Assembly: GCF_947488565.1 (NCBI RefSeq)
Contig: NZ_CANKZC010000004.1
Coordinates: forward strand, 186,001-250,000
From: an uncultured Psychrobacter sp.
Lineage (GTDB): Bacteria > Pseudomonadota > Gammaproteobacteria > Pseudomonadales > Moraxellaceae
Length of the DNA: 64,000 bases
Direction: 5' to 3'
Under the pieces are notes generated by a model. It was not told the origin of the DNA. It searched no databases and saw nothing but the letters and a program-made list of their open reading frames with translations. The number at the start of each line of letters is the position of its first letter. The stretch's first letter is position 1. Positions 39,315 through 48,442 of the stretch are shown here, piece by piece. The translations under genes and the position numbers were made by a program.

Positions 39315-40106
39315 ATGACTAATTTAGCAGAAACAGTGGCGCTATCAGACGATGAGCTGATGCGTTATGCGCGGCAGATATTGCTCGAAAGCTGGGATAT
39401 CGACGCTCAGCTAAGACTAAAATCGTCTCGTGTAGTTATGATAGGCGCAGGCGGTTTAGGTTGCCCAGCTTCTGAGACCTTGGTGCGTGCAGGACTTGGG
39501 CAAACTCATCTGATTGATGACGATGAGATTGAGGCGAGCAATTTACAGCGGCAAACGCTATTTTTACCTGAAGATATCGGTCGGCCCAAAGCGTTGACCG
39601 CTGCTGAGATGTTAGAGAAGATTAATCCCTTGATATCTGCTCGCGGTACGGTTGCACGCTTGAATGAAGACAATGCTTACGATTTGCTTGATATGGCAGC
39701 AGGTAAGCCCAGTCTTTTACTAGATTGTACCGACAACTTTGCGACGCGCGACATCATTAATCGCATTAGTGTGCGCTTTCAAATACCATTATTGACTGCA
39801 TCAGCGATTGGCACGCAAGGACAATTGGCATTGTTTGAGCCGCAGTTAAATACCGGTTGTTATTACTGCGTCTTTGGCTCAGTCACGCATAATGCAGAAA
39901 TTGACGAACGTACCTGCGCCAATTCTGGAGTGCTTGCTAGCACCACGGCTATCATGGGTAACCTGCAAGCCAATGCTGCATTACAGTATTTAGGATTAAC
40001 CAAAAATCCACTGATTAATAAGCTGCTTTTGTGGGATGGTAGCCGGATGCAGCAGCGACTGATGGGCTATCGGCAAGACAAGCATTGTCCTGTGTGCGCT
40101 GTTTAG
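39315..40106 (+). CDS. moeB: HesA/MoeB/ThiF-family adenylyltransferase
   Basis: Activates the C-terminus of a small sulfur-carrier protein (MoaD or ThiS) by adenylation. RYARQILLESWDIDAQ at the start, the nucleotide-binding VVMIGAGGLGCPASE and the DCTDNFATRD motif are clear. Zinc cysteine pairs are in CYYC and CPVC at the C-terminus. About 263 residues from ATG 39315 (a TTG at 39303 is the alternative). Whether the partner is MoaD or ThiS cannot be told from this window. Confidence 0.88.
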   Translation: MTNLAETVALSDDELMRYARQILLESWDIDAQLRLKSSRVVMIGAGGLGCPASETLVRAGLGQTHLIDDDEIEASNLQRQTLFLPEDIGRPKALTAAEMLEKINPLISARGTVARLNEDNAYDLLDMAAGKPSLLLDCTDNFATRDIINRISVRFQIPLLTASAIGTQGQLALFEPQLNTGCYYCVFGSVTHNAEIDERTCANSGVLASTTAIMGNLQANAALQYLGLTKNPLINKLLLWDGSRMQQRLMGYRQDKHCPVCAV

Positions 40107-40204
40107 TTGCTGCTTATTTATTTTGCTATCTATTTAGTGTCACATAGTAAATGACACAAGATATTTTATTATCCAATTTTGTTTCTTAATTATAGTTGTC
40201 TTCT

Positions 40205-41557
40205 ATGAAAATTCATCGTCCTCATTTACTAAAGCATTCTTTCAATGTGGTCAATCGTATGCGTCAGACAGTCAGTGTCGCCGGCTTATCTGCCTTTAGA
40301 GTTGCAAAAGGCGAGAAGCCTGATGCAAGGCTATTAAAAGATACTTTTGAGCAGCTTGGCACGACTTATATTAAAATTGGTCAGTTTATAGCCAGTACGC
40401 CCTCATTATTCCCGCGTGAATATGTAGAAGCCTTCCAAGACTGTTTGGATCAAACGACACCATTATCTTATACCTATATCGAGCAGGTATTGACGGATGA
40501 GTTGGCAGTCGATGGGCAAACGCTGTCTGACAAATTTGCATTCATCAACGAAAAACCATTAGCATCCGCCTCTATCGCTCAAGTACATGCCGCGCGTTTG
40601 CACAATGGCGATGAAGTGGTATTAAAGGTACAAAAGCCTGAAGTCGAAACCATTATGCAAACGGATTTGGGCGTATTGCACGGCGTGACTAAAATCGTTG
40701 AGCTATTGATGCCGTCAATGAGGTTTGCCAGTATTGCACCGATTATCGATGAGATTCGTCTGCGCATGTTGGCCGAAACTGACTTTATTAGCGAGGCACA
40801 AAACATTCGCGATTTTCAGCAGTTTTTGAGCGTATCGGGGAACACAAAAGTAGTAGCGCCAGAGGTCTATGATGATTTGACGACCAAACGCGTCCTGACT
40901 ATGAGCCAATTACATGGCGTTTCTATGATTGATGAGACGGCTATGCGTCAGTATTGTGACGATCCAGCGCAAGTGATGGCAGATACGTTGAATACGTGGT
41001 TTGCAAGCCTTATGTTTTGTAATAGCTTTCACGCTGACTTGCATGCTGGCAACTTGATGCTGTTAACCGACGGTCGAATTGGGTTTTTGGATTTTGGTAT
41101 CGTAGGTAAATTAAAGGCTGAAAGCTGGCGTGCTTGTATGGGGATGATGCAAGCTTTGCAAGATAATAACTATCAAGCGATGGCGCAGCATATGATCGAT
41201 ATGGAGATGACCCATGGTCGCAGTAATGTCGATGCCCAGGACTTAGCAAATGATCTAGAGCGCATGATGAAAACCATCATGGCAGAAGACATTACGTTTA
41301 CAAGTGGGGTGCCTTTTAATAGTAAAGAGCAGGCCGATGAGCTTAACCAGATGATGCTCGAAATTGTCGAAGTCGGCAAACGTCATGGTATTCATTTCCC
41401 CCGTGATTTTGCTTTATTGACTAAGCAGCTGTTGTATTTTGATCGGTTCATGCGTACGCTTGCCCCTGATATGGATATGTTTAGCGACCAACGAGTACAG
41501 ATATTGGGGCAGACTGATACTAGCCAGCCTTCAGCGTCTGCACTTAATATGTCATAG
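40205..41557 (+). CDS. ABC1/AarF/UbiB-family atypical kinase
   Basis: About 450 residues from ATG 40205 (a TTG at 40196 is less likely). The ABC1 signature appears as LGTTYIKIGQFIASTPSLFP, followed by ASIAQVHAARLHNGDEVVLKVQKP and the catalytic-like FHADLHAGNLMLLTDGRIGFLDFGIVG. The family's best known member, UbiB, supports ubiquinone synthesis. This protein is shorter than UbiB and lacks an evident C-terminal membrane hairpin, so I do not call it UbiB. Confidence 0.88.
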   Translation: MKIHRPHLLKHSFNVVNRMRQTVSVAGLSAFRVAKGEKPDARLLKDTFEQLGTTYIKIGQFIASTPSLFPREYVEAFQDCLDQTTPLSYTYIEQVLTDELAVDGQTLSDKFAFINEKPLASASIAQVHAARLHNGDEVVLKVQKPEVETIMQTDLGVLHGVTKIVELLMPSMRFASIAPIIDEIRLRMLAETDFISEAQNIRDFQQFLSVSGNTKVVAPEVYDDLTTKRVLTMSQLHGVSMIDETAMRQYCDDPAQVMADTLNTWFASLMFCNSFHADLHAGNLMLLTDGRIGFLDFGIVGKLKAESWRACMGMMQALQDNNYQAMAQHMIDMEMTHGRSNVDAQDLANDLERMMKTIMAEDITFTSGVPFNSKEQADELNQMMLEIVEVGKRHGIHFPRDFALLTKQLLYFDRFMRTLAPDMDMFSDQRVQILGQTDTSQPSASALNMS

Positions 41558-41644
41558 TTTTAAGCTTCATCGCTACTTTTAAGCGCTATCTATAGGTTTT
41601 TAACACAAAGGATTGTGTGCTGATAACCACAAATTGGCTGCGTC

Positions 41645-42931
41645 ATGATGACTACTTCCAAAAGCCGTATTGTCCCTATTATTACTCATGAAACCACTAT
41701 CGCTTGGATTGGACTTTACTGTCTGGCGGTAGTGATGGGTTATGGGCGCTTTTTATTTACAGCGACATTACCTGATATTATGGTTCAAATGTCGCTGTCG
41801 ACCGCTACTGCTGGATGGCTCGCTTCAGTTAATTATATTGGCTATTTTATTGGCGCGCTCATTGCCATATTTGTGACGCAGCGACACACGTGGCAAATGC
41901 TGATGCTATGGACGATGGTTAGTGTTACTACGACGATGATGCTTGTCGTACCAAAAATGTCATTAAATCTATGGTACTTGATTCGTTTACTAGCAGGTAT
42001 CGCAAGCGGAGTGGCGATGATTTTAAGCTCGTCATTAGTGATTCAAAGCTTTAGCGATGAGCGTCGCTCTATACTTTCTACGTTGCACTATGCTGGGATA
42101 GGAGTGGGTATTAGCCTGTCAGCCGTATTGACTTGGTGGTTATTATTGCTCGGCTATCATTTTGATATTATCTGGCTGGTAGCGGGCGTGAGTAGTTTGC
42201 CGTTACTTTGGCTACTTTACGGTCTACGTCCGACAAATAGCGATGCTGCCGTATCTAGCGAGTCAACAATAGCAGATGCGACGACCAGTCTTACTCATCG
42301 ATCTATACGCCAAACCTATATTAATTTTAAACGCTCATTATATAACGCTGTTATCGGTCATACCAAAGCCATAGTGTTGTTATCAGCAAGCTATGTATTA
42401 GCAGGATTTGGTTATATTACTTCAGCGACTTTTTTACCAGTTATGGCAGCACAGCGGCTTACTATCCAGAGCTATGCTGGGCTGCTTATCTGGTTGCTGG
42501 TTGGTATTTTTGCGATGCTGTCGAATCCTCTGTGGGGCGCGCTTGCGAAGCGTATTGGTGAGACCAAAACCTTAATGGGTTTAACTCTATTACAAGCGCT
42601 AGGGATGCTTTTACCTTTATGGTTTAAAGGGGCGTTTGGCTTATATGCAAATGCCGTTATTTTAGGACTAACCTTTGTCGGTATGGTGTCGATGACCTTA
42701 AATATCATCAAAAATATCAACCCTGCTTACTCTAACTTGCTCATAGGATTGGCAACTTTAGCCTATGCGCTTGGGCAGTTTATCGGACCATTGGTAACGG
42801 TTGCTTTGGCTGGACAAAGCGATAATTTCAATGCAGGTCTATTGGTTGCAGCTATCGGTTTACTCATTGGTCTGGCTTTAATCGTGTCATTTTATCGGCT
42901 GCATAACAACCCACTCAAGCGAGTATTGTAA
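41645..42931 (+). CDS. MFS transporter, YbfB/YjiJ type
   Basis: A 428-residue 12-segment transporter. The N-terminal VMGYGRFLFTATLPDIM and GWLASVNYIGYFIGAL motifs match the YbfB/YjiJ group. The central loop between the two halves (about residues 200-235) is Ser/Thr/Ala-rich. Substrate unknown. It converges with the Lrp-family regulator gene, with only 15 bp between stops. Confidence 0.87.
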   Translation: MMTTSKSRIVPIITHETTIAWIGLYCLAVVMGYGRFLFTATLPDIMVQMSLSTATAGWLASVNYIGYFIGALIAIFVTQRHTWQMLMLWTMVSVTTTMMLVVPKMSLNLWYLIRLLAGIASGVAMILSSSLVIQSFSDERRSILSTLHYAGIGVGISLSAVLTWWLLLLGYHFDIIWLVAGVSSLPLLWLLYGLRPTNSDAAVSSESTIADATTSLTHRSIRQTYINFKRSLYNAVIGHTKAIVLLSASYVLAGFGYITSATFLPVMAAQRLTIQSYAGLLIWLLVGIFAMLSNPLWGALAKRIGETKTLMGLTLLQALGMLLPLWFKGAFGLYANAVILGLTFVGMVSMTLNIIKNINPAYSNLLIGLATLAYALGQFIGPLVTVALAGQSDNFNAGLLVAAIGLLIGLALIVSFYRLHNNPLKRVL

Positions 42932-42946
42932 AGATGCCATAATGCC

Positions 42947-43435
42947 TTAAACGATGCTGCGGCTAAAAACCTCTCGTAACTCAAAGCTAGTATGGACCTG
43001 TGCAACGCCCTCGATACGATTTAGCCGATGTAATAAAAACTCTTCATAGTGCGCCATATCACGTACCCGTACTTTAATCAAGTAGTCCTCAGAGCGGCCT
43101 GTCACGATGCTACAACTGATCACTTCGTCGAAGCTTTGCACCCTTTTTTCAAACTGCTCAAAACGTTCAGCTGTGTGGCGATCCATACTAATGGCGATAA
43201 ATATAGCAAGTGGGTAGCCAAGCTTTTCTGCATCTGTTTGAGTATGATAACCTGTGATAATACCTGCGTCTTCTAAACGCTTGATACGGCGCGCACAAGG
43301 TGTCGCTGACAAATTGACGTTTTCAGCCAACTCGGTAATACTCATACGGGCATCTATCTGTAATAGACGTAAAATACGCTTATCAGTATCATCAAGAGGG
43401 TGTGTGGTTTGAGAGGCTGGTTGGCTATCAGTCAT
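42947..43435 (-). CDS. Lrp/AsnC-family transcriptional regulator
   Basis: A 162-residue regulator with N-terminal winged helix (DKRILRLLQIDARMSITELA, then CARRIKRLEDAGIITGY) and a C-terminal RAM ligand-binding domain. It is divergent from leuA (205 bp apart), which makes a role in leucine or branched-chain amino acid control plausible but unproven. Confidence 0.92.
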   Translation of the reverse strand: MTDSQPASQTTHPLDDTDKRILRLLQIDARMSITELAENVNLSATPCARRIKRLEDAGIITGYHTQTDAEKLGYPLAIFIAISMDRHTAERFEQFEKRVQSFDEVISCSIVTGRSEDYLIKVRVRDMAHYEEFLLHRLNRIEGVAQVHTSFELREVFSRSIV

Positions 43436-43529
43436 ATCTTTTGTTCATTGTTAGTGATTTGTGCCGATAATATATATGATATTAGTGATAAACACTACTT
43501 ACATAAGATAATTTATTTAATAAAGCTGT

Positions 43530-43559
43530 TTTTCACTTTAAAAACTTTGCTATTATAAT
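43530..43559 (+). promoter_or_regulatory. Candidate leuA promoter
   Basis: TATAAT at 43554-43559 with a weak -35 (TTTTCA or TTTCAC) at about 17-18 bp spacing, 80 bp upstream of the leuA start. No leucine-rich leader peptide is evident, so classical attenuation is not supported. Confidence 0.45.
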
Positions 43560-43639
43560 GCTATAACCACCATCTCTTGTGATAAAGCGATTTAGTTAGA
43601 TACGTATTTAGCTCATTATATCGTCTAAAAGGATTCATT

Positions 43640-45424
43640 ATGTCTAACCAAGACCCACGCAATGCGACCACACATACGGCAAAGATTACCCCTAAAAATG
43701 CCGCTTTTGATTTTCGTAAATATCGTCCATTTGCGTTTGCACCTTCACTACCGGATCGCACATGGCCAAGTAAAACTATTGAGGCATCGCCAATATGGGC
43801 GAGTGTCGATCTACGTGACGGTAATCAAGCTTTGATTGATCCAATGACTATCGAACAAAAAATGCGCTTTTTTAAAACTTTGGTGGATGTGGGTTTTAAA
43901 GACATTGAGATTGGGTTTCCATCGGCGGCGCAAGTTGAGTTTGATTTTGCGCGTAAACTTATCGAAGAAAACCATGTACCAGATGATGTGACCTTGCAAG
44001 TATTGGTGCAAGCACGTGAGCATCTGATTGCTCGAACCTTTGAATCTTTAAAAGGGGCCAAACGAGCCATTGTTCATGTTTACAACTCAACTTGCCGCGT
44101 ACAGCGTGAAAAGGTTTATGGCAAAGATAAGTCTGAGATTAAAGAAATTGCAATCACTGGTGCCAAGCTATTGCAGCAGTATGCTGCCAAATATCCAGAG
44201 ACAGATTGGGTATTCCAGTATTCACCTGAGAGCTTTAGCCAAACTGAAACTGAATACGCTGTGGAAGTTTGCAACGCCGTCTGCGACGTATGGCAGCCGC
44301 AACAAGGACAAGAGGTTATTCTTAACTTACCAGCGACTGTTGAAGCTTCTATGCCTAATATCTTTGCTGATCAGGTCGAATATTTCTGCCGCAATCTTGC
44401 CCAGCGCGAGCATGTGATTATCAGTCTTCATACTCATAATGATAGAGGTTGTGCAGTTGCTGCGGCTGAGCTTGGTGTGCTTGCTGGTGCCGATCGTATC
44501 GAGGGTACGTTGCTTGGGAACGGAGAGCGTACTGGTAATATGGATATCATGGTGATGGCGATGAACTTATTCAGCCAAGGTATTGATCCTGAGCTTGATT
44601 TTAGTAATATGAGTGAAATCGTGCAAGTGGTGAGCGAGTGTAACAATCTACCGCTGCATCCACGTCATCCATATGTGGGCGAGCTCGTCTTTACTGCCTT
44701 TAGCGGCTCACACCAAGACGCCATCAAAAAGTCTCTTGATTATAATGAAAAACATCAAGATGAGACTGACACTGTGTGGGACGTGGCTTATTTGCCGATC
44801 GATCCTGCGCATATTGGTCGTAGCTACCAAGACGTGGTTCGTATCAATAGTCAATCTGGAAAAGGCGGCGTTGCTTACATCTTGCAGCGCAACTATGGGT
44901 TTAATTTGCCACGCTGGATGCAGATTGACTTTAGCGGTGTGGTACAAAAGCAGGCTGAGACAGCGGCACGCGAGCTACAAAATGATGAGATATTACAGAC
45001 CTTTGAAGACACGTATTTGCAAAAAGGCAATTTAGAGCTATTAGATTATAGTGTTAATAACAAGGGTGGAGCCGTTTATTTTAATGGTCAAGTACAAATG
45101 AATGACGATACCATTACGATTGACGGTACGGGTAATGGCCCATTATCATCATTTATTGATGGACTTGCACAGCACACTGGTAAATCCATCCATGTTATTA
45201 ATTATGCTGAGCATGCTATCAATCCGCAGCATAATAGTGGTGATGGTATCGATGACGGCAACAACAGCGATAATAAGACCAATGCCAATGCGGCCGCTTA
45301 CATTCAGCTCAACGTCGATGGCGAGGTTTATTCTGGTATTGGTACTTGTAGCAGTACGGTATCGGCGATGCTAAAAGGGGCACTCTCTGCATTTGCTCAA
45401 GCGCCAAGTACGGTAGCCGCTTAG
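43640..45424 (+). CDS. leuA: 2-isopropylmalate synthase
   Basis: First committed step of leucine synthesis: condensation of acetyl-CoA with 2-oxoisovalerate. SVDLRDGNQALIDPM and SLHTHNDRGCAVAAAELG (metal ligands) identify the HMGL-like catalytic domain. The C-terminal regulatory domain carries a low-complexity Asn/Asp/Gly-rich stretch (about residues 530-553, including SGDGIDDGNNSDNKTNAN) between YAEHAI and AAAYIQL, where relatives have a short loop. At 594 residues it is slightly long for this LeuA type. AAAAGGA precedes the start. Confidence 0.96.
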   Translation: MSNQDPRNATTHTAKITPKNAAFDFRKYRPFAFAPSLPDRTWPSKTIEASPIWASVDLRDGNQALIDPMTIEQKMRFFKTLVDVGFKDIEIGFPSAAQVEFDFARKLIEENHVPDDVTLQVLVQAREHLIARTFESLKGAKRAIVHVYNSTCRVQREKVYGKDKSEIKEIAITGAKLLQQYAAKYPETDWVFQYSPESFSQTETEYAVEVCNAVCDVWQPQQGQEVILNLPATVEASMPNIFADQVEYFCRNLAQREHVIISLHTHNDRGCAVAAAELGVLAGADRIEGTLLGNGERTGNMDIMVMAMNLFSQGIDPELDFSNMSEIVQVVSECNNLPLHPRHPYVGELVFTAFSGSHQDAIKKSLDYNEKHQDETDTVWDVAYLPIDPAHIGRSYQDVVRINSQSGKGGVAYILQRNYGFNLPRWMQIDFSGVVQKQAETAARELQNDEILQTFEDTYLQKGNLELLDYSVNNKGGAVYFNGQVQMNDDTITIDGTGNGPLSSFIDGLAQHTGKSIHVINYAEHAINPQHNSGDGIDDGNNSDNKTNANAAAYIQLNVDGEVYSGIGTCSSTVSAMLKGALSAFAQAPSTVAA

Positions 45425-45455
45425 TTTTAGTCACAGTTAAGCAGCATAAAACTAA

Positions 45456-45493
45456 AAACCGCCATACTCTATAAAAGATATGGCGGTCTTTTT
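45456..45493 (+). terminator. Terminator after leuA
   Basis: ACCGCCATA at 45458-45466 pairs with TATGGCGGT at 45479-45487, followed by a T-run. Confidence 0.85.
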
Positions 45494-45613
45494 ATAGAAT
45501 ATAAGCGCTGCAAAATGCACATCTGTTCATCTATAGCATAAAGTTACTTGTGTGTTCGACAGCGAGGACTTACACTAAGACAGACAATCTATATTATAAG
45601 TATAAGGTTAATT

Positions 45614-46246
45614 ATGGAACCAATCTCGTTTGCGTCATTTACGTTAGCCGCTGTTTTAGCTTCACTACCTGGTAATAGCGAACCTGTTAGTCAGTCAGTG
45701 ATTACAACGCATATTAGCCCTGCTATTGCTGGACAATGGGAAATAGATTTGGATAGTGGTATCACTATGACCAAAGACGCTATAGCGAAGCAAGCAGCAT
45801 CCAACAGTGCTCAAAATATAGAGACCAATGAGCCTGAGGTAACTGCTAAAGCGGCAGATGGTGTATTGGATCAAAGCGAGCGTCGCATCTTTAAAGTGAC
45901 ACCTAATGTAGCGCCCAGCATGGTAACTGGTGATAATATAAAGACGAAAAGTGCCACGCAGTGCCGAGAGTTATATAATTTTGGTGCAGATAACGAGATG
46001 TGGGCAGTAAGCGGCAAAGAATGGACTTATGGACGTTATTTGGTCACGCACCGTGAAGAAGGTTTGCCTATTATCGCCATCAAAACTGTTTATGATAACA
46101 ATGAAGTAGACTGTTCAGGCAATCAGATTGACCAGACTGACGAGGCGCTGATTGCTTATTTAAATCATGATGGCAATGAGATGCAGTGGTGTGCTGATCC
46201 TGAAGGCAAACAGTGCTTTATGAATTTTCATAGAGTCCTACCATAA
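45614..46246 (+). CDS. Exported hypothetical protein (210 aa)
   Basis: ATG 45614 begins a hydrophobic leader (MEPISFASFTLAAVLASLPG) that could be a signal peptide. The mature part is mixed, with a compact-looking C-terminal segment containing Trp/Tyr-rich GKEWTYGRYLVTHREEG and four cysteines (in TQCREL, VDCSGN, QWCADP and KQCFMN), suggesting disulfides. I do not recognise the family. The open frame extends 66 bases further upstream but without a better start. It ends at a bidirectional terminator. Confidence 0.7.
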   Translation: MEPISFASFTLAAVLASLPGNSEPVSQSVITTHISPAIAGQWEIDLDSGITMTKDAIAKQAASNSAQNIETNEPEVTAKAADGVLDQSERRIFKVTPNVAPSMVTGDNIKTKSATQCRELYNFGADNEMWAVSGKEWTYGRYLVTHREEGLPIIAIKTVYDNNEVDCSGNQIDQTDEALIAYLNHDGNEMQWCADPEGKQCFMNFHRVLP

Positions 46247-46279
46247 GCAATAGGCTTTAGTGTCTTAGTCACAACAATC

Positions 46280-46315
46280 AAAAAACCGCTCCTTTATAAG
46301 AGAGCGGTTTTTATT
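46280..46315. terminator. Bidirectional terminator between the exported protein gene and accC
   Basis: AAAAACCGCTC pairs with GAGCGGTTTTT (46281-46291 and 46302-46312), with A- and T-runs on both sides. Confidence 0.88.
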
Positions 46316-46334
46316 TAAAGCATCAAAATTCTCA

Positions 46335-47696
46335 TTATTTCGCAGTTTTAGTCTTTTGTGATTTAAGCATTTCTTCTTCAAGATAATGGATATTCTGCGC
46401 TTCATTAACGAAGTTTTCATCTGCCAAAATGACATCACGATGCATAGGAATATTGGTTTTTATGCCTTCGATAATAAGCTCATCAAGCGCATGTACTGTT
46501 TTTGCGATAGCTTGCTGGCGAGTCTGGCCATGACAAATGAGCTTACCAATCAATGAGTCATAATAGCTAGGGATTTCATAGCCAGGATATAAATGCGAAT
46601 CAAAGCGTACGCCAGCCCCACTAGGTGCATATAGCTGTGTAATTTTGCCAGGTGAAGGCATAAAAGTTACTGGGTCTTCAGCATTGATACGACATTCGAT
46701 TGCGTGACCTTGAATTTCAATCTCATCTTGACGATAAGATAAACCGTAGCCTGCAGCGATTTTTAGTTGTTCAACCACCACGTCGATACCAGTGATCATT
46801 TCAGTCACAGGGTGCTCGACCTGTACCCGCGTATTCATCTCAATAAAGAAAAATTCGTTATTTTCAAACAAAAACTCAAACGTACCAGCGCCGCGATATT
46901 CAACCAGCTCACACGCTTTAACACAAGCTTGTAGTATCGGTTCACGAACGTCATCTGGAATATCAGGAGCAGGTGCTTCTTCTAACACCTTTTGGTGACG
47001 ACGTTGTAGTGAGCAGTCACGATCATAAAGATGAATGGCATTACCATTACCATCGCCCAGTACTTGGATCTCAACGTGGCGCGGGTTTTGTAAGTAACGC
47101 TCCATATAGACAGTATCATCGCCAAACCACAACTCAGCTTCTTGTCTTGCCGCTTGCACTTGACCGACCAACTCATCAAAGCGTTCAACGACACGCATAC
47201 CACGACCACCACCACCAGAAGCGGCTTTAATGATCAACGGGAAGCCAATATTACGAGCTTGTTCTTCCGCATTGTGCATCGTTACTGCACCGACTGAGCC
47301 GGGAACAGTTGGTACGCCAGCTTTTTTCATGGCATTAATGGCAGATACCTTATTACCCATAAGTCGAATATGATCAGCATTGGGGCCTACAAAAGTTAAA
47401 CCAGCTTCTTCGATACGTTCAGCGAATTCAGCGTTTTCGGCCAAAAAACCATAACCAGGATGAATGGCATCAGCACCAGAGATCTCAGCAGCTGTTAAAA
47501 TAGTACTGATATTCAAATAACTTTCACTGGCATTTGGTTTACCGATACAAATAGCTTCATCAACGAAGCGTAGATGCATGAGGTTTTCATCAGCAGTGGA
47601 GTAAATACCGACAGTCTCTATACCAAGTGCTTTACACGCACGTACGATACGTAGAGCAATCTCACCTCGGTTGGCGATGAGCAGTTTTTTTATCAT
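46335..47696 (-). CDS. accC: Acetyl-CoA carboxylase, biotin carboxylase subunit
   Basis: ATP-dependent carboxylation of biotin on AccB. The ATP-grasp domain includes [14 protein letters not shown] and [13 protein letters not shown]; the N-terminal [20 protein letters not shown] is the universal start. About 453 residues from ATG 47696, with GAGGA seven bases upstream; the frame extends 51 bases further but lacks similarity. It follows accB in the same orientation with a gap of about 110 bp. Confidence 0.97.
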   Translation of the reverse strand: MIKKLLIANRGEIALRIVRACKALGIETVGIYSTADENLMHLRFVDEAICIGKPNASESYLNISTILTAAEISGADAIHPGYGFLAENAEFAERIEEAGLTFVGPNADHIRLMGNKVSAINAMKKAGVPTVPGSVGAVTMHNAEEQARNIGFPLIIKAASGGGGRGMRVVERFDELVGQVQAARQEAELWFGDDTVYMERYLQNPRHVEIQVLGDGNGNAIHLYDRDCSLQRRHQKVLEEAPAPDIPDDVREPILQACVKACELVEYRGAGTFEFLFENNEFFFIEMNTRVQVEHPVTEMITGIDVVVEQLKIAAGYGLSYRQDEIEIQGHAIECRINAEDPVTFMPSPGKITQLYAPSGAGVRFDSHLYPGYEIPSYYDSLIGKLICHGQTRQQAIAKTVHALDELIIEGIKTNIPMHRDVILADENFVNEAQNIHYLEEEMLKSQKTKTAK

Positions 47697-47808
47697 AGGG
47701 TCATCCTCGTCAAAGCGGCGTTGATCAATCCAATCGTTACACATCACTCATATAATATGAGTATGAACGAGGTATTGAACGTAACAAAGTAAGGTGTAGC
47801 AAGTACAA

Positions 47809-48240
47809 TTAGGCTTTATAACGTATAACAGGCTGGCCAAACTGTACAACCTCAGAGTTGTCCACTAAGATTTCGTCAATGACACCACTTTGAGTTGCTT
47901 CAAGTGGATTCATGATTTTCATCGCTTCAATAATACCAAGTGTGTCGCCAGCCTGTACGGTTTGACCAACTTTTACAAACGGTGGGTCATTAGGACTAGG
48001 AGCAGCATAGAACACACCAACCATCGGTGAGGTTTCAACGCTTCCAGCTTTGACAGATGCTTTGGCTTCAGTAGCAGCTATAGGTGCTGCACCCATAGCA
48101 GGCGCTGCCATCATGGTTGGAGCTGGTGCATCATAGTGACGAGTTAAACTGATATGCTCATCATCTGAACTCACTTCTAAATTGACCAGTTCGTTTTCTT
48201 CCATGAGAGCGATTAGTGTGCGTATTTTTTCAATATCCAT
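47809..48240 (-). CDS. accB: Acetyl-CoA carboxylase, biotin carboxyl carrier protein
   Basis: Carries biotin on Lys108 in the motif EAMKIMN. The N-terminal MDIEKIRTLIALMEENELV is typical; an Ala/Pro-rich linker (PAMGAAPIAATEAKASV) leads to the biotinyl domain. The 143-residue length is normal. First gene of accB-accC on the minus strand. Confidence 0.97.
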   Translation of the reverse strand: MDIEKIRTLIALMEENELVNLEVSSDDEHISLTRHYDAPAPTMMAAPAMGAAPIAATEAKASVKAGSVETSPMVGVFYAAPSPNDPPFVKVGQTVQAGDTLGIIEAMKIMNPLEATQSGVIDEILVDNSEVVQFGQPVIRYKA

Positions 48241-48442
48241 AATTTTAATGACGCCTTTTTTTTGAATTGAAGAAAGAAATAGTGTAACAAAATATTGTTT
48301 GATTGACTGCTAATGATACCTATATTCAACGCAATGAGCAATCAATGTACAGTTGTTAACTGGAATTTTTTACATATTTTTGACGCTAAGGCGAATAATA
48401 GTAACATGCGTCCCATATTTGTTGAGTTTTTCTTAACGTTGA

